Below are positions 27,781 to 37,005 of a stretch of 64,000 nucleotides of DNA, one piece after another. The position numbers and the translations under genes are program-made. The DNA comes from Chloroflexota bacterium. Lineage in GTDB: Bacteria; Chloroflexota; Anaerolineae; Anaerolineales; Villigracilaceae. Below the pieces are notes generated by a model. It was not told the DNA's origin, did not search any database, and was given only the letters and a program-made list of their open reading frames with translations. Positions within the stretch are counted from its first letter, which is position 1. Each line of letters begins with the position of its first letter. The stretch spans positions 22,440 to 86,439 of the forward strand of contig JAEWVF010000077.1 in NCBI GenBank assembly GCA_023459215.1, given 5' to 3'.

Positions 27781-27791
27781 GGTGTTTACCT

Positions 27792-29747
27792 TTATTGTGC
27801 CCGCTCGTCTTTTTCGCGCAATTGGATCACAATTTCTGAGCCTGGCAAGGCGCGCCCCAATTCTTCGGCAGTGGTCTGCAGGATGTTGCGCATATTGACC
27901 GAAGAACTGATCTTGGATGTAATCTGTCCGATGGCTTCCTCTTTGGCGGCCTTACGTTGGGTTTCAGTCACCAAGCGCGCATTTTCGGCTGCAATGGCAA
28001 CGCGTTCTGCCACCGAACGAATAATGTCGATTTCATCATCTGTCCACTCACGAGCGCTTTGGGATTTCAATCCCAGAACGCCAATGACTTCACCGCGCAG
28101 CTTGATCGGCACTGCTACGCGAGATGATTCGTCGGATACTATTTTCATCTCACCTGATTGTTTGGCCTCAACCACCTCGGGAGTGGTCTGTGGGCGATCC
28201 ATCGACTCAGTTTTCTTCAGGTTGTATTTGTACCCAATGAGTTTTTCTTCTTGCGAAAACTCGGCCCATTGCGATTTCAGGTATTGACGATAGATGTTTT
28301 GAGCTTCAACCAGCGATTTGCGGGTTTGTTCAAACGTGCGCGCATTTTCGATGGCTACCGATACCTGGTCTGCCAGAACGGCAAGCAATTCGGCATCTGA
28401 CTCGCTGAAGGCGGCAGCTTTTTCACTCTGGACATCCAGTGCGCCGATAATCTTCTTACCCAGTCGGAGCGGCACTGCCATTTCTGAGCGGGTATCAGGC
28501 AGGTCCGGGTTGTCAAAGAAGTAGGCGTCATCGCCAACGTCCAGGGCGATTCTGGGGACGCCGGTGCTGGTGACAAAGCCGACGATGCCTGCGCCACCCA
28601 CCCTCAGGCGGTGATTGCGGGCCAGCATTTTTTGACCGCCCTCGCTGTTGGTTGCGCTGAGTATGGCCTGGCGGCCATCTTCGCTGAGCAGGAAGATGCC
28701 AACATGGTAATAGCCAAACTGATCGCTAATAATGCGGGCGATGCGCGGCAGCAAATCTTCGGTGCCCTGTACGGTATTGATGATGGTGCTTACCTGGGCA
28801 ATGGCCTGGAGTTGGCTTGCGCGGCGCTCTTCCTGTGATGCCAGTTTCTCCAGGTCCTGGGTTCGGCTTGTGAGCGCAATCGTGCGTTCAGCAACCCGCC
28901 CTTCCAGGTCGGCAATCAGGTTGCGCAACTGCCCGCTCATTTTGTTGAAGGTGATGGCGAGCTGTCCAACCTCGTCGCGCAGGTTGAACTCGACTTCTTG
29001 CGAGAAATCGCCTGCCATGATGCGCTCTGCGCTTTGCGAAATACCCTCGATGGGCCGCGCAATCGTTGTTCCTACCACCAGGCCGACCACAATCAAAACA
29101 GGGAATATGGCCAGGATCACGATAAAGCCGATGTTGCGAATTTCTTCCTCGGCAGTGGTAATGGCCTGCGCTGAAATATCAACACCAACAATGCCTTCGA
29201 GCTGACCGTCTGACCGGTAAAACGGACTATATGCAGACAGGGAACTTCCCCAGCTATCTGAGTAAACATCGTCTTCCACGATGGCTTCGGCAATTGTTGG
29301 CGCATTTTCCGCCAGTAACGCCGAGGCATCTGTATAAAACTCGCCGAGCCTGGCCGGACCGCGTTGCAAAGCCAGAGCATCGCTCACGACATCGACGACA
29401 AAATAAAGGTTGCCATTTTCATCCAGCCTCATCGTGTAAATTGAAGTAATGCCGGGATCACTTGCCAGGATTTGTTGATTCCGATTCTGGATGGATGTGT
29501 AAACAGCGGTGTTTTCGTCTTCGGGGTTGATCAGTGTTGAGTGCAGGTCTCCGTTTTGCTGCAGGGCGGCGAGTTTGACAGCCAGCAGTGCGCGCTGCTG
29601 GATTTGTGAAATGATTTGAGCGCGGGTGGCATAAAACAAGCTGACGGTTATGGCGGTTGTAATCAGCAAGCCAATGGCCATGAAACTGAGAACAACCCTT
29701 GTCCTCAGCCTGGGAGTGCCGTATTGTGTCAAGAAGAAATTTTTCAC
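27792..29747 (-). CDS. Membrane GAF sensor C (Cache-HAMP-GAF-half GAF)
   Basis: A 651-residue protein with helix 1 (17-39), an extracellular Cache-like region (40-205, with SIYTMRLDENGNLYFVVD), helix 2 (208-232), HAMP (232-283) and a coiled coil. Then come a full GAF (315-470: GYYHVGIFLLS, TRSEMAVPLRLG, ADQVSVAIENA), the linker IYRQYLKSQW, a half-GAF (VPIKLRGEVIGVLGLKS) and the tail LQTTAEELGRALPGSEIVIQL. It starts with GTG, preceded by a strong GAGGAG. No transmitter or output domain is present. Confidence 0.83.
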   Translation of the reverse strand: MKNFFLTQYGTPRLRTRVVLSFMAIGLLITTAITVSLFYATRAQIISQIQQRALLAVKLAALQQNGDLHSTLINPEDENTAVYTSIQNRNQQILASDPGITSIYTMRLDENGNLYFVVDVVSDALALQRGPARLGEFYTDASALLAENAPTIAEAIVEDDVYSDSWGSSLSAYSPFYRSDGQLEGIVGVDISAQAITTAEEEIRNIGFIVILAIFPVLIVVGLVVGTTIARPIEGISQSAERIMAGDFSQEVEFNLRDEVGQLAITFNKMSGQLRNLIADLEGRVAERTIALTSRTQDLEKLASQEERRASQLQAIAQVSTIINTVQGTEDLLPRIARIISDQFGYYHVGIFLLSEDGRQAILSATNSEGGQKMLARNHRLRVGGAGIVGFVTSTGVPRIALDVGDDAYFFDNPDLPDTRSEMAVPLRLGKKIIGALDVQSEKAAAFSESDAELLAVLADQVSVAIENARTFEQTRKSLVEAQNIYRQYLKSQWAEFSQEEKLIGYKYNLKKTESMDRPQTTPEVVEAKQSGEMKIVSDESSRVAVPIKLRGEVIGVLGLKSQSAREWTDDEIDIIRSVAERVAIAAENARLVTETQRKAAKEEAIGQITSKISSSVNMRNILQTTAEELGRALPGSEIVIQLREKDERAQ

Positions 29748-29759
29748 TCTTGCTCCTCG

Positions 29760-32525
29760 TTATGCTTCCAGGCTCTCTTGTTCGCCAATTTCGATAGTGA
29801 TTTCCGAATCTGAGATGATGTGACCAAGTTCCTCAACCGCGGTCTGCAAGATGTTATCAAGGTTTACAGATCGGCTGATTTTGTCGGCAATATCACCGAT
29901 GAGTTGTTCTTTTGAAACCAGACGCTGGGCGTTTCGGAATAGACGTGCATTTTCAAGCGCGAATCCGACGCGGTCGACGATGGACTGGAAAATGCGGATT
30001 TGCTGTTCGTCCCACTGCTGTTGCGCCTGGGTTTTTATTTTTAATTTACCCAGTTTTTCGCCGCGAATCGCGATCGGCAGGTTTAGCACGTTCTCTTCGG
30101 CATTTGTATTGTCTTCAGCAAGACCCGTAACTTCTGATACCTTCCCATCCGCGAACCGGAAGGCATTTTTTTCTTCCTTGAGAATTTCGTTCCAACTGCT
30201 TTGAACATTTTTCCTGAAAATCAGTTGGGCCTCGCCCAAGGCAGCCCTGGTCTCGTCGAACAGCCGGGCATTTTGGATGGCGATGCTGATCTGGTCCGCG
30301 AGCAGCGACAGCACTTCGATATCTTCTTTAACGAATGCCGCTGCCTTTTCGCTTTGAATATCGAGTGCGCCGATAATCGTGTTCCCCGATTTCAGCGGGA
30401 GCGCCATCTCGGAGCGGGTTTGGGGCAAATCCGGGTTGTTGAAGAAGGTTGCATCGTCACCGACATCCAGGGCGATGCGGGCTTTACCAACCCCGGTTAC
30501 ATAGCCGACGATACCGACCTGGCCGACCCTCAAGCGGTGACCTCGCATCAACATCTTTTTCCCGCCTTCGCTGCTGGCGGCCTGGAGCAAGGCGTATTGA
30601 CCGCTTGGGTCAATCAGGAAAATGCCTACGTGGAAGTAGCCGAAAGATTTGCCGATTTCATCCGCAATCTGGGGCAGGAGAACTTGCAGGTTTTGTAGGC
30701 TGTTGATGGCGCGGGCAATATTGGATACGGTTTTTAGTTGTTCTGCGCGTTGGGTGATCAGGCTGTTTGCCCTTCCCAGTTCTTCGGTTCTTTCTGCAAC
30801 GCGCGTTTCCATGTTCTGTAGAATGTTCCTGAGCTGCCTTGTTGTTTCGTCAAAAGCTTGCGCCAGGGTGCCGATTTCATCGTTCCTGCTGATCCCGGAA
30901 GATAAGTGAAGATTTCCTTTGCCAACCTCTTTGGCAATTAAGGCCAGGTTGTTAATCGGGCTTGTGATGACTTCAGATGTGATTGATGCGGCGATCAGCA
31001 CTGCTGCCATGATCAAAACTGAAATCACCGCTGCTGGAATGTTGTTTAAGAATACCTCAGACAGGGTAATGGATTCGATTTGCCCTACGATAATTTTCCA
31101 GCCTTTGCTCTGGAGAGGCGTGGTGACAAAATTTTCTCTCTCTGTGCTGCTTGTTGAAAGGAGCGCCGAAAAACTATTCGCCGATTCGCTGGCGGTCAGG
31201 TTTTGGGCAAGTTCTGACAGGTTGGCCGATATGGAACTGGCTGTTCCTGACGGGAGTTGTTTGCTTGTCTGTAGCTCGGCGATCTTTTCTTCACGTAGCT
31301 GCGAAAGGGTTTTGAGATGTAAATCCGGTTGGAGCGTGTGAGCCAGGATGATATTGTTTGGGTCAATCATCATGACTGTCAGGCTGCGGTCAAACCGGCT
31401 GATACGGTTCAGGATGGTATCTCTTAAGAGTTCCGCATCGTACTGAACGCGTATCACACCGATGATTTCCTGGGCATCGCTGAGCACAGGCGTGCTCACA
31501 TAGAAAACGGGCCGCACCAGGTTCTCATCGTACAAAACATCGGAAACATAGCTGGTTCGCAGGCGGATGGTTTCTTTAAACCAGTTTTCATCGGCCTGGC
31601 TTTGGCCGACACGGAAGGAGCGGATATCGACCAGGGTGTTTCCCTGCGTATCGAGCAAACCATAAGACAGGATAAACTGGTTTTGCGCGCTGAGCGCGGT
31701 AAAAGTCTCCAGCAAGCTCGTTTGTTCGTTGTTCAGGAACCTTTTTACTTCCGGCAGGCTGGCCTGGACAGCCGCTTCCTGTGAAAGTGTTTCAAGGCGC
31801 ACGCCAATGTCGTCGGCCAGTTGAACGGCGGTTTGGCGTAGTTCCTGCCTTTGAAGAGTTTGCAAATCCTCGTATTGTGTGAAGAAAGATGTTGCCAAAA
31901 TAACAATAATTGGCACGAGCGCAATCACCAGGAACGACAAGGACAATTGTGTGCGAACTGAGGGTAATTCCAGCGCCTGGAGAACATTGATTGTTACAAA
32001 TAAAACAACCGCGCCACCCAGTACCAGCACAATTTGCTGTAGCCAGAAAGGCGCATCAATTCGTCCCGGAGCCAGTGAGAAAACGTCGATGACAATACAG
32101 GCCAGCGCCGCAATAATCGCTGTTCCTGCCATGGCCAGGGCGGGCTTCTCGGAAAGTCCCTGTATAGCAATATTAATGACGATTGCCAGCATGATAACGG
32201 CCAGGATAATCCCAAGTCCGGCCACGTAAATATTGACGATTGTAAAGGTGACTTCCACCAGTATTGCAGTCAGCCAGAAAGGCACAAGCCTTACCTTGAG
32301 ACGGGCCAGAGCATAAGAAATGCTCAATCCTATGGCCAGGGCCAGATTGTTGTAAGCCAACGCTTGAAATTGGGCCGCGCCAGTAATATAGCCGGCAATC
32401 AAGTAAACCGGTAAAGCAAGCCAGGCGGCAATGGTGCCGATCAGGGCGATGGCGGCAATGCTCTTGTACTTCTTTTCCAGGTTTTCAGATGATTCCTGCA
32501 AGAAGGTTTTGACGAATGAATCCAT
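29760..32525 (-). CDS. Membrane GAF sensor D (multi-TM plus Cache-HAMP-GAF)
   Basis: A 921-residue protein with two stacked inputs. About six N-terminal membrane helices (25-185) are followed by another helix (202-225), an extracellular double-Cache-type region (225-505, with LSYGLLDTQGNTLVDIRSF and FYVSTPVLSD), a helix (512-535) and HAMP (540-590). The chassis follows: full GAF (625-780: GYFHVGIFLID, TRSEMALPLKSG), linker IFRKNVQSSW, half-GAF (LPIAIRGEKLGKLKIKT) and tail LQTAVEELGHIISDSEITIEI. Its start codon shares one base with the stop of gene E (TAATG). Confidence 0.83.
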   Translation of the reverse strand: MDSFVKTFLQESSENLEKKYKSIAAIALIGTIAAWLALPVYLIAGYITGAAQFQALAYNNLALAIGLSISYALARLKVRLVPFWLTAILVEVTFTIVNIYVAGLGIILAVIMLAIVINIAIQGLSEKPALAMAGTAIIAALACIVIDVFSLAPGRIDAPFWLQQIVLVLGGAVVLFVTINVLQALELPSVRTQLSLSFLVIALVPIIVILATSFFTQYEDLQTLQRQELRQTAVQLADDIGVRLETLSQEAAVQASLPEVKRFLNNEQTSLLETFTALSAQNQFILSYGLLDTQGNTLVDIRSFRVGQSQADENWFKETIRLRTSYVSDVLYDENLVRPVFYVSTPVLSDAQEIIGVIRVQYDAELLRDTILNRISRFDRSLTVMMIDPNNIILAHTLQPDLHLKTLSQLREEKIAELQTSKQLPSGTASSISANLSELAQNLTASESANSFSALLSTSSTERENFVTTPLQSKGWKIIVGQIESITLSEVFLNNIPAAVISVLIMAAVLIAASITSEVITSPINNLALIAKEVGKGNLHLSSGISRNDEIGTLAQAFDETTRQLRNILQNMETRVAERTEELGRANSLITQRAEQLKTVSNIARAINSLQNLQVLLPQIADEIGKSFGYFHVGIFLIDPSGQYALLQAASSEGGKKMLMRGHRLRVGQVGIVGYVTGVGKARIALDVGDDATFFNNPDLPQTRSEMALPLKSGNTIIGALDIQSEKAAAFVKEDIEVLSLLADQISIAIQNARLFDETRAALGEAQLIFRKNVQSSWNEILKEEKNAFRFADGKVSEVTGLAEDNTNAEENVLNLPIAIRGEKLGKLKIKTQAQQQWDEQQIRIFQSIVDRVGFALENARLFRNAQRLVSKEQLIGDIADKISRSVNLDNILQTAVEELGHIISDSEITIEIGEQESLEA

Positions 32526-35308
32526 TAGTCATCCTTGTTTTTGGTAAGCTCTACCATGATTTCGGCCCCAGGCGCGAAGCGGCTTAATTCCTGGACGGTT
32601 GTTCTTAAAATGGTTTCCACGTTGATGGATGAGCCGATCCTGTTCGAGATTTCGCCGGCCAAGCGCTCGCTCTCGGCTAGTCGCTGTGTTTCGGAATACA
32701 GGCGCGCATTTTCCAGCGACATGGCCAGGCGATTTGAAATATCCTCAACCAATTTGACTGTATCTTGGGGTAACTCATCGGATGAAAAACTGAGGTTGAT
32801 CGCGCCGATTACCTGCTCGCGCACCTTGACCGGAATGGCCAGAATGGTTTTCTTGGCGTTATTATCCAGGTTTTCTTTTCTGATGATCGTTTGTTTTTGG
32901 CGGATGGCCAGCAAACTTTCTTTGTTGGGTTCTTTGACCGGTGCAATCTGTACGCCATCGTAGTGATACCCGGCGCGTTTTTCGTTTTCCTCGGCAAGTT
33001 CCCGCCAACTGGAAAGCGTAAATCTTTGGTAAGCAAATTCCAACTCTTGCAGGTTGCGTTGTAATTCGTCCGCAAATTGCGCTTTTTGAATGGCCAGGGC
33101 TAGCTGATCTGCCATGATTTGCAGGGTAGCGATATCCTCCTGGGTGAACGCCTCCGGCTGTTCGCTCTGAACGTCCAGAACGCCGATAATCTGGTTATTT
33201 ACTACCAGCGGGAGCGCAAGCTCTGAGCGTGTATTCGGCAGGAGCGGGTTATTGAAGTAAACCACATCTTGGCCTGTATCCAGGGCCACTCTTGGCTCGC
33301 CGGTTGCGGCCACGTAACCCACAATACCAACTTGACCAATTTTCAAGCGATGCTCCCGGCGCAGCATTTCTTGACCTGCTGCGGTCGGCGACGCTCTTAG
33401 AACCGCATATTCTCGCTGCGGGTCAACCAGGAAAACGCCGGTATGATAGAAACCAAACCGATCCATCACCAACTGTGCTGAACGGGTCAGAAGTTCATCC
33501 AGGTCTTGCGATGTTGTTGAGTCGCGCGCCACCTCAGCTGCGAGGCGAAGGCGATTTGCCTGTTTTTGAAGATCTTCGGTGCGGTCGACGACTTTTTGTT
33601 CCAGCGTTTGCACCAGGGTCTGCAACTCTACCCCGAGTGAATTGAAGGTGTTCGCCAGGGTACCAATCTCATCATTCTGTTGTGTGATAACCCGCGCCGA
33701 AAGGTCTCCCTGGGCCAGGAGAACTGCCTTCTTGGCCAGGTTGACAATTGGGTTGCTGATCGAGCGTGAGATGACCAGAACGATGGCCAGGGTCATCAGC
33801 GCGGTGAAGATACCGACAGAGATATTGGTCAGGAGCAGTTCGACGATTTTTTGAATCACTTCGCCCTGCTCGATTTCCGAAACAGCCACAACATCCAGGT
33901 CAGGGAGGTAGCGATAGTAACCCAGCACTGACTGGTCGGCGTAGTTGGGATAAATCTCGGCTCCGCTTGGACTCTTGTTGACAAAAGCACTGGTAGTAGC
34001 CAGGGTTTCTACAAGTGTGTTCTGCCCGGCGCGTGTCAGGGTGAAGGCCGCGAAATCCCGGTCAACCAGATAGGTTTCGAGACTTTGCCCAAGAGTGGAC
34101 TGTTTTTCAAAGATTGGGCGAATACTGCCCAGGCCGATGCGTGTGCCGATTGCGCCCTTGAATGTCCCATTGCGCTCGATACGGGTCAGGATAACGATGG
34201 ATTGCTGGCTGGCGAATGAGCTGTTGAGAACGGTGTATTTTTGTCCCTTTGCTGCCGCTGCAAATTCTTTCTGGCCGGATATAACCGAGCCTTCATTCTG
34301 CTTTTGACTGGACAGAATAATTTTGCCGCTATCATCAAAGATGAAAATTTCTTGAAAATCGTTAGTTTGTGAGACAGTTTTTTGGATGGTGTCATCTACC
34401 AGTTCAAAATTCAACTGGTAGATAAGCGTGTCCGGGCTGCCTTCCAGCAGGTAAAAGACTCTTTGCAAGAGCAGAGAGTCGCCAATAATGGATTGGGTGG
34501 CGCTCATTTCAAGGTCTTGCAGGCTGGCAAACATCTGGTCCGTTTTGAGATCGGATATGACTTTTAGCTGTTCAAAGGTCTGCGTTCTATCGCGGAAGAG
34601 GTTTACCAATGCCGAAACAACCAGCGTGGATGCTGCCGATACCAGGCTGATGAAGGCAAAGGTGGTGATCAGCCTGGCCGCGATGGTTCGAAACGGGATC
34701 GCGCTGGTAACGACCAGCGTAACCATCACAACCATGACTGTTGCATAAATAGCCAGGCCGGCCATCCCGGAGAGGTTGGCTGTTCTGAGCCGGTCATAAG
34801 TCAAGGTATTATTCAGGAAAATGATACTAAACCCTAATGCGAGTGCGATGCCAAACACAAACAGTTTTGTGCGCGCCTGCATGCCAGGGGTGGGCAGGAA
34901 AACGATTGCCGGGCTGATGGCAATCAAGAAGAAAAAGATGAGCGCTGCATTGCCTTGCCAGAGGAATAATTGAATTACGCTGGCTGTTCCATCCAGCACG
35001 ATCAGGCTCAGGATGGTTGCATTGATACGCTGCCTTCTTAGTAAATTGGCAATCGGAATATGTAGCAATGCGGTAAGAAAGGAGACTCCAGCAACGCCCA
35101 GAAGTTTTGCGTCCGGCGCATCCAGCAGGCCGAAATAGGCCAGGGCATAAATGATGATAAAGCCAAATGCGTTAAAGAATAGCATCAGCGGAATGTAATT
35201 AACCGCTGCGATCAGGATATTGTATAAGGCGCGTTGATTGGCAGGAACGCGTTCAAAATCGAGTTCCGTAAAAGACAAGTTGAAAGGAGATGTGGCGTTA
35301 TTCATCAT
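32525..35308 (-). CDS. Membrane GAF sensor E (multi-TM plus Cache-HAMP-GAF)
   Basis: A 927-residue protein of the same two-input plan as gene D: six or seven N-terminal helices (about 30-235), an extracellular Cache-type region (240-500, with IFIFDDSGKIILSS), a helix, and HAMP (NPIVNLAKKAVLLAQGDLSA). The chassis follows: full GAF (GFYHTGVFLVD, TRSELALPLVV, ADQLALAIQKA), linker AYQRFTLSSW, half-GAF (IPVKVREQVIGAINLSF) and tail ILRTTVQELSRFAPGAEIMVEL. The ATG at 35308 is preferred to an upstream TTG at 35350, which would overlap gene F. No output domain is present. Confidence 0.8.
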   Translation of the reverse strand: MMNNATSPFNLSFTELDFERVPANQRALYNILIAAVNYIPLMLFFNAFGFIIIYALAYFGLLDAPDAKLLGVAGVSFLTALLHIPIANLLRRQRINATILSLIVLDGTASVIQLFLWQGNAALIFFFLIAISPAIVFLPTPGMQARTKLFVFGIALALGFSIIFLNNTLTYDRLRTANLSGMAGLAIYATVMVVMVTLVVTSAIPFRTIAARLITTFAFISLVSAASTLVVSALVNLFRDRTQTFEQLKVISDLKTDQMFASLQDLEMSATQSIIGDSLLLQRVFYLLEGSPDTLIYQLNFELVDDTIQKTVSQTNDFQEIFIFDDSGKIILSSQKQNEGSVISGQKEFAAAAKGQKYTVLNSSFASQQSIVILTRIERNGTFKGAIGTRIGLGSIRPIFEKQSTLGQSLETYLVDRDFAAFTLTRAGQNTLVETLATTSAFVNKSPSGAEIYPNYADQSVLGYYRYLPDLDVVAVSEIEQGEVIQKIVELLLTNISVGIFTALMTLAIVLVISRSISNPIVNLAKKAVLLAQGDLSARVITQQNDEIGTLANTFNSLGVELQTLVQTLEQKVVDRTEDLQKQANRLRLAAEVARDSTTSQDLDELLTRSAQLVMDRFGFYHTGVFLVDPQREYAVLRASPTAAGQEMLRREHRLKIGQVGIVGYVAATGEPRVALDTGQDVVYFNNPLLPNTRSELALPLVVNNQIIGVLDVQSEQPEAFTQEDIATLQIMADQLALAIQKAQFADELQRNLQELEFAYQRFTLSSWRELAEENEKRAGYHYDGVQIAPVKEPNKESLLAIRQKQTIIRKENLDNNAKKTILAIPVKVREQVIGAINLSFSSDELPQDTVKLVEDISNRLAMSLENARLYSETQRLAESERLAGEISNRIGSSINVETILRTTVQELSRFAPGAEIMVELTKNKDD

Positions 35309-35318
35309 TTGGCTTGTC

Positions 35319-36986
35319 TCATCCTTGTTTGCGCTGTTCTTGTGGGGCAATTACAACAGAAGCATCTGTTACTTGAGGTAATTTATGTAGTTCAAGAACG
35401 GCGTTTTGTAACAAGTTTTCCAGGTCCAGCGAACGGCTCAGGCGGGTTGTCAGTTCGTTAAGGGTTTGCTCCCTGATGGCGCGGCGCTGTGAGTCTTCGA
35501 GCAAGCGGGCGTTTTCGATGGCGAGCGCTATTTGGGCCGCGATTTTTTCAGTGAACTCTTGCTCTTTTTCTGTCCACTCTGATTCGGCTCCACTTCGTTT
35601 TAGGGAAATGGTTCCGATTTTCTGGCCGCGCAAATTGATTTCTGTTTGCATGTTCTTGTCATCGGCGCTCTTCTCTTTGGAAATACCCTTTTCCAGCGGG
35701 GAAACGTTCCCGGCGCTGTACACATATCCCTTTGCCTGGTTCCCGGTGTAGTTTTGCCAGGCTTCCTGAATTGATTTGGAGGTCGTTGCCTGTAACTGCT
35801 CAATCGCCGTCTGACTCTCCTCGAGCAGACGAGCGTTTTGGATGGCAAGCGCGATTTGGTCAGCCATCGTTTGTAAAATAAAGAGGTCTTCAGGCCCAAA
35901 GGGGTTTTGCTCTTTCGATTGGATATCGAGTACCCCGATTGCCTGGTTTTTAATCAGCAGGGGCAGGGCGGCCTCCGACCTGGTGTCTGGTAAATCCGGG
36001 TTGTGGAAATAGATATTTTCGTGCTCGATATCCTGGGCGACCCGCGGCTTTTTCTCGTAAACCGAGTAACCAACAACGCCCTGCCGGCCAATATCCAGGC
36101 TGTGACCGCGCTCCAGCATCCTTTTTCCGCCCTCGGAGGAGGCCGCCGCCAGGTAAACTTTTTGGCGGGTTTTGTCGCTCAAAAATACGCCGACATGATA
36201 AAAACCAAAACGGGTCGAAATTTGTTCGACCACATTATCCAGAAGGTTTTTGATATTTGTTGTTTCTGCTGCCGAGCGCGCAACCAGGGAGGCGGCCTCC
36301 AATTGGGATGATTTACGATCCAGTTGGGTGGTGCGCTCGGTAATGCGTTCCTCCAGGAATTGGCTCATTTGGGATAGTTCCTGGTTTGCCTTTTGCAACT
36401 CGCCCAGGCGGGCTTTTTCTACCCCATCTCTGAACCATTCCAGATACACCAATAGAAGACCAATGGTGGTGATGATGCCTGTCGCCTGGGTAATTTCATT
36501 ACTCTGATCTGGATAGAAAATGGCCAGGGATAATATCCCGCCGACTGAAATGCCGGTGAAGAGGAACAAAGCCCATTTGTTCAGGATTGCGCTGGCAATA
36601 ATTAAGGCCAGGGGAATCCAGGCATAGATTCGACCTTCAATATCTGGAGTTGTGCCGCCCAGAATGGTGATGTAGGGGCTGGCGCTCAAGGCGAGCAGGA
36701 ACAAGAAGGAGCCAAACGAAAAATATTGGGTGCGGCTAATGATGTAAGCAGCCAAACCCACCAGGCTGATAATCAATAAGTAGAGCAGGTTATCCGATCG
36801 GCCAGCAATCGCGCCAACGATGTTCAATAAGGAAATAACGAATATTAATCCTGATGATAACTGGGCGCGGCGTTGTTGGCCGATCTCTGTGATTTGGCTG
36901 CTGGGGCGAGTCAGCGCATTCCAGGCTGCTGCCAGGAAGGAAACTGCCGCTTTTGTAGGTTGGTTATCTGGTAGGTTTTGATTCAT
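35319..36986 (-). CDS. Membrane GAF sensor F (six-helix membrane input)
   Basis: A 555-residue protein, the shortest membrane sensor. About six N-terminal helices (40-190) are followed by a coiled coil (195-235) and a full GAF (240-395: GFYHVGVFLSD, TRSEAALPLLI, ADQIALAIQNARLLE). The linker TTSKSIQEAW, a half-GAF (INLRGQKIGTISLKR) and the tail LLQNAVLELHKLPQVTDASVVI complete it. It resembles gene B in plan. There is no Cache, HAMP or output domain. Confidence 0.82.
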   Translation of the reverse strand: MNQNLPDNQPTKAAVSFLAAAWNALTRPSSQITEIGQQRRAQLSSGLIFVISLLNIVGAIAGRSDNLLYLLIISLVGLAAYIISRTQYFSFGSFLFLLALSASPYITILGGTTPDIEGRIYAWIPLALIIASAILNKWALFLFTGISVGGILSLAIFYPDQSNEITQATGIITTIGLLLVYLEWFRDGVEKARLGELQKANQELSQMSQFLEERITERTTQLDRKSSQLEAASLVARSAAETTNIKNLLDNVVEQISTRFGFYHVGVFLSDKTRQKVYLAAASSEGGKRMLERGHSLDIGRQGVVGYSVYEKKPRVAQDIEHENIYFHNPDLPDTRSEAALPLLIKNQAIGVLDIQSKEQNPFGPEDLFILQTMADQIALAIQNARLLEESQTAIEQLQATTSKSIQEAWQNYTGNQAKGYVYSAGNVSPLEKGISKEKSADDKNMQTEINLRGQKIGTISLKRSGAESEWTEKEQEFTEKIAAQIALAIENARLLEDSQRRAIREQTLNELTTRLSRSLDLENLLQNAVLELHKLPQVTDASVVIAPQEQRKQG

Positions 36987-37005
36987 AAAAAGTTCTTTCA
37001 GCGCG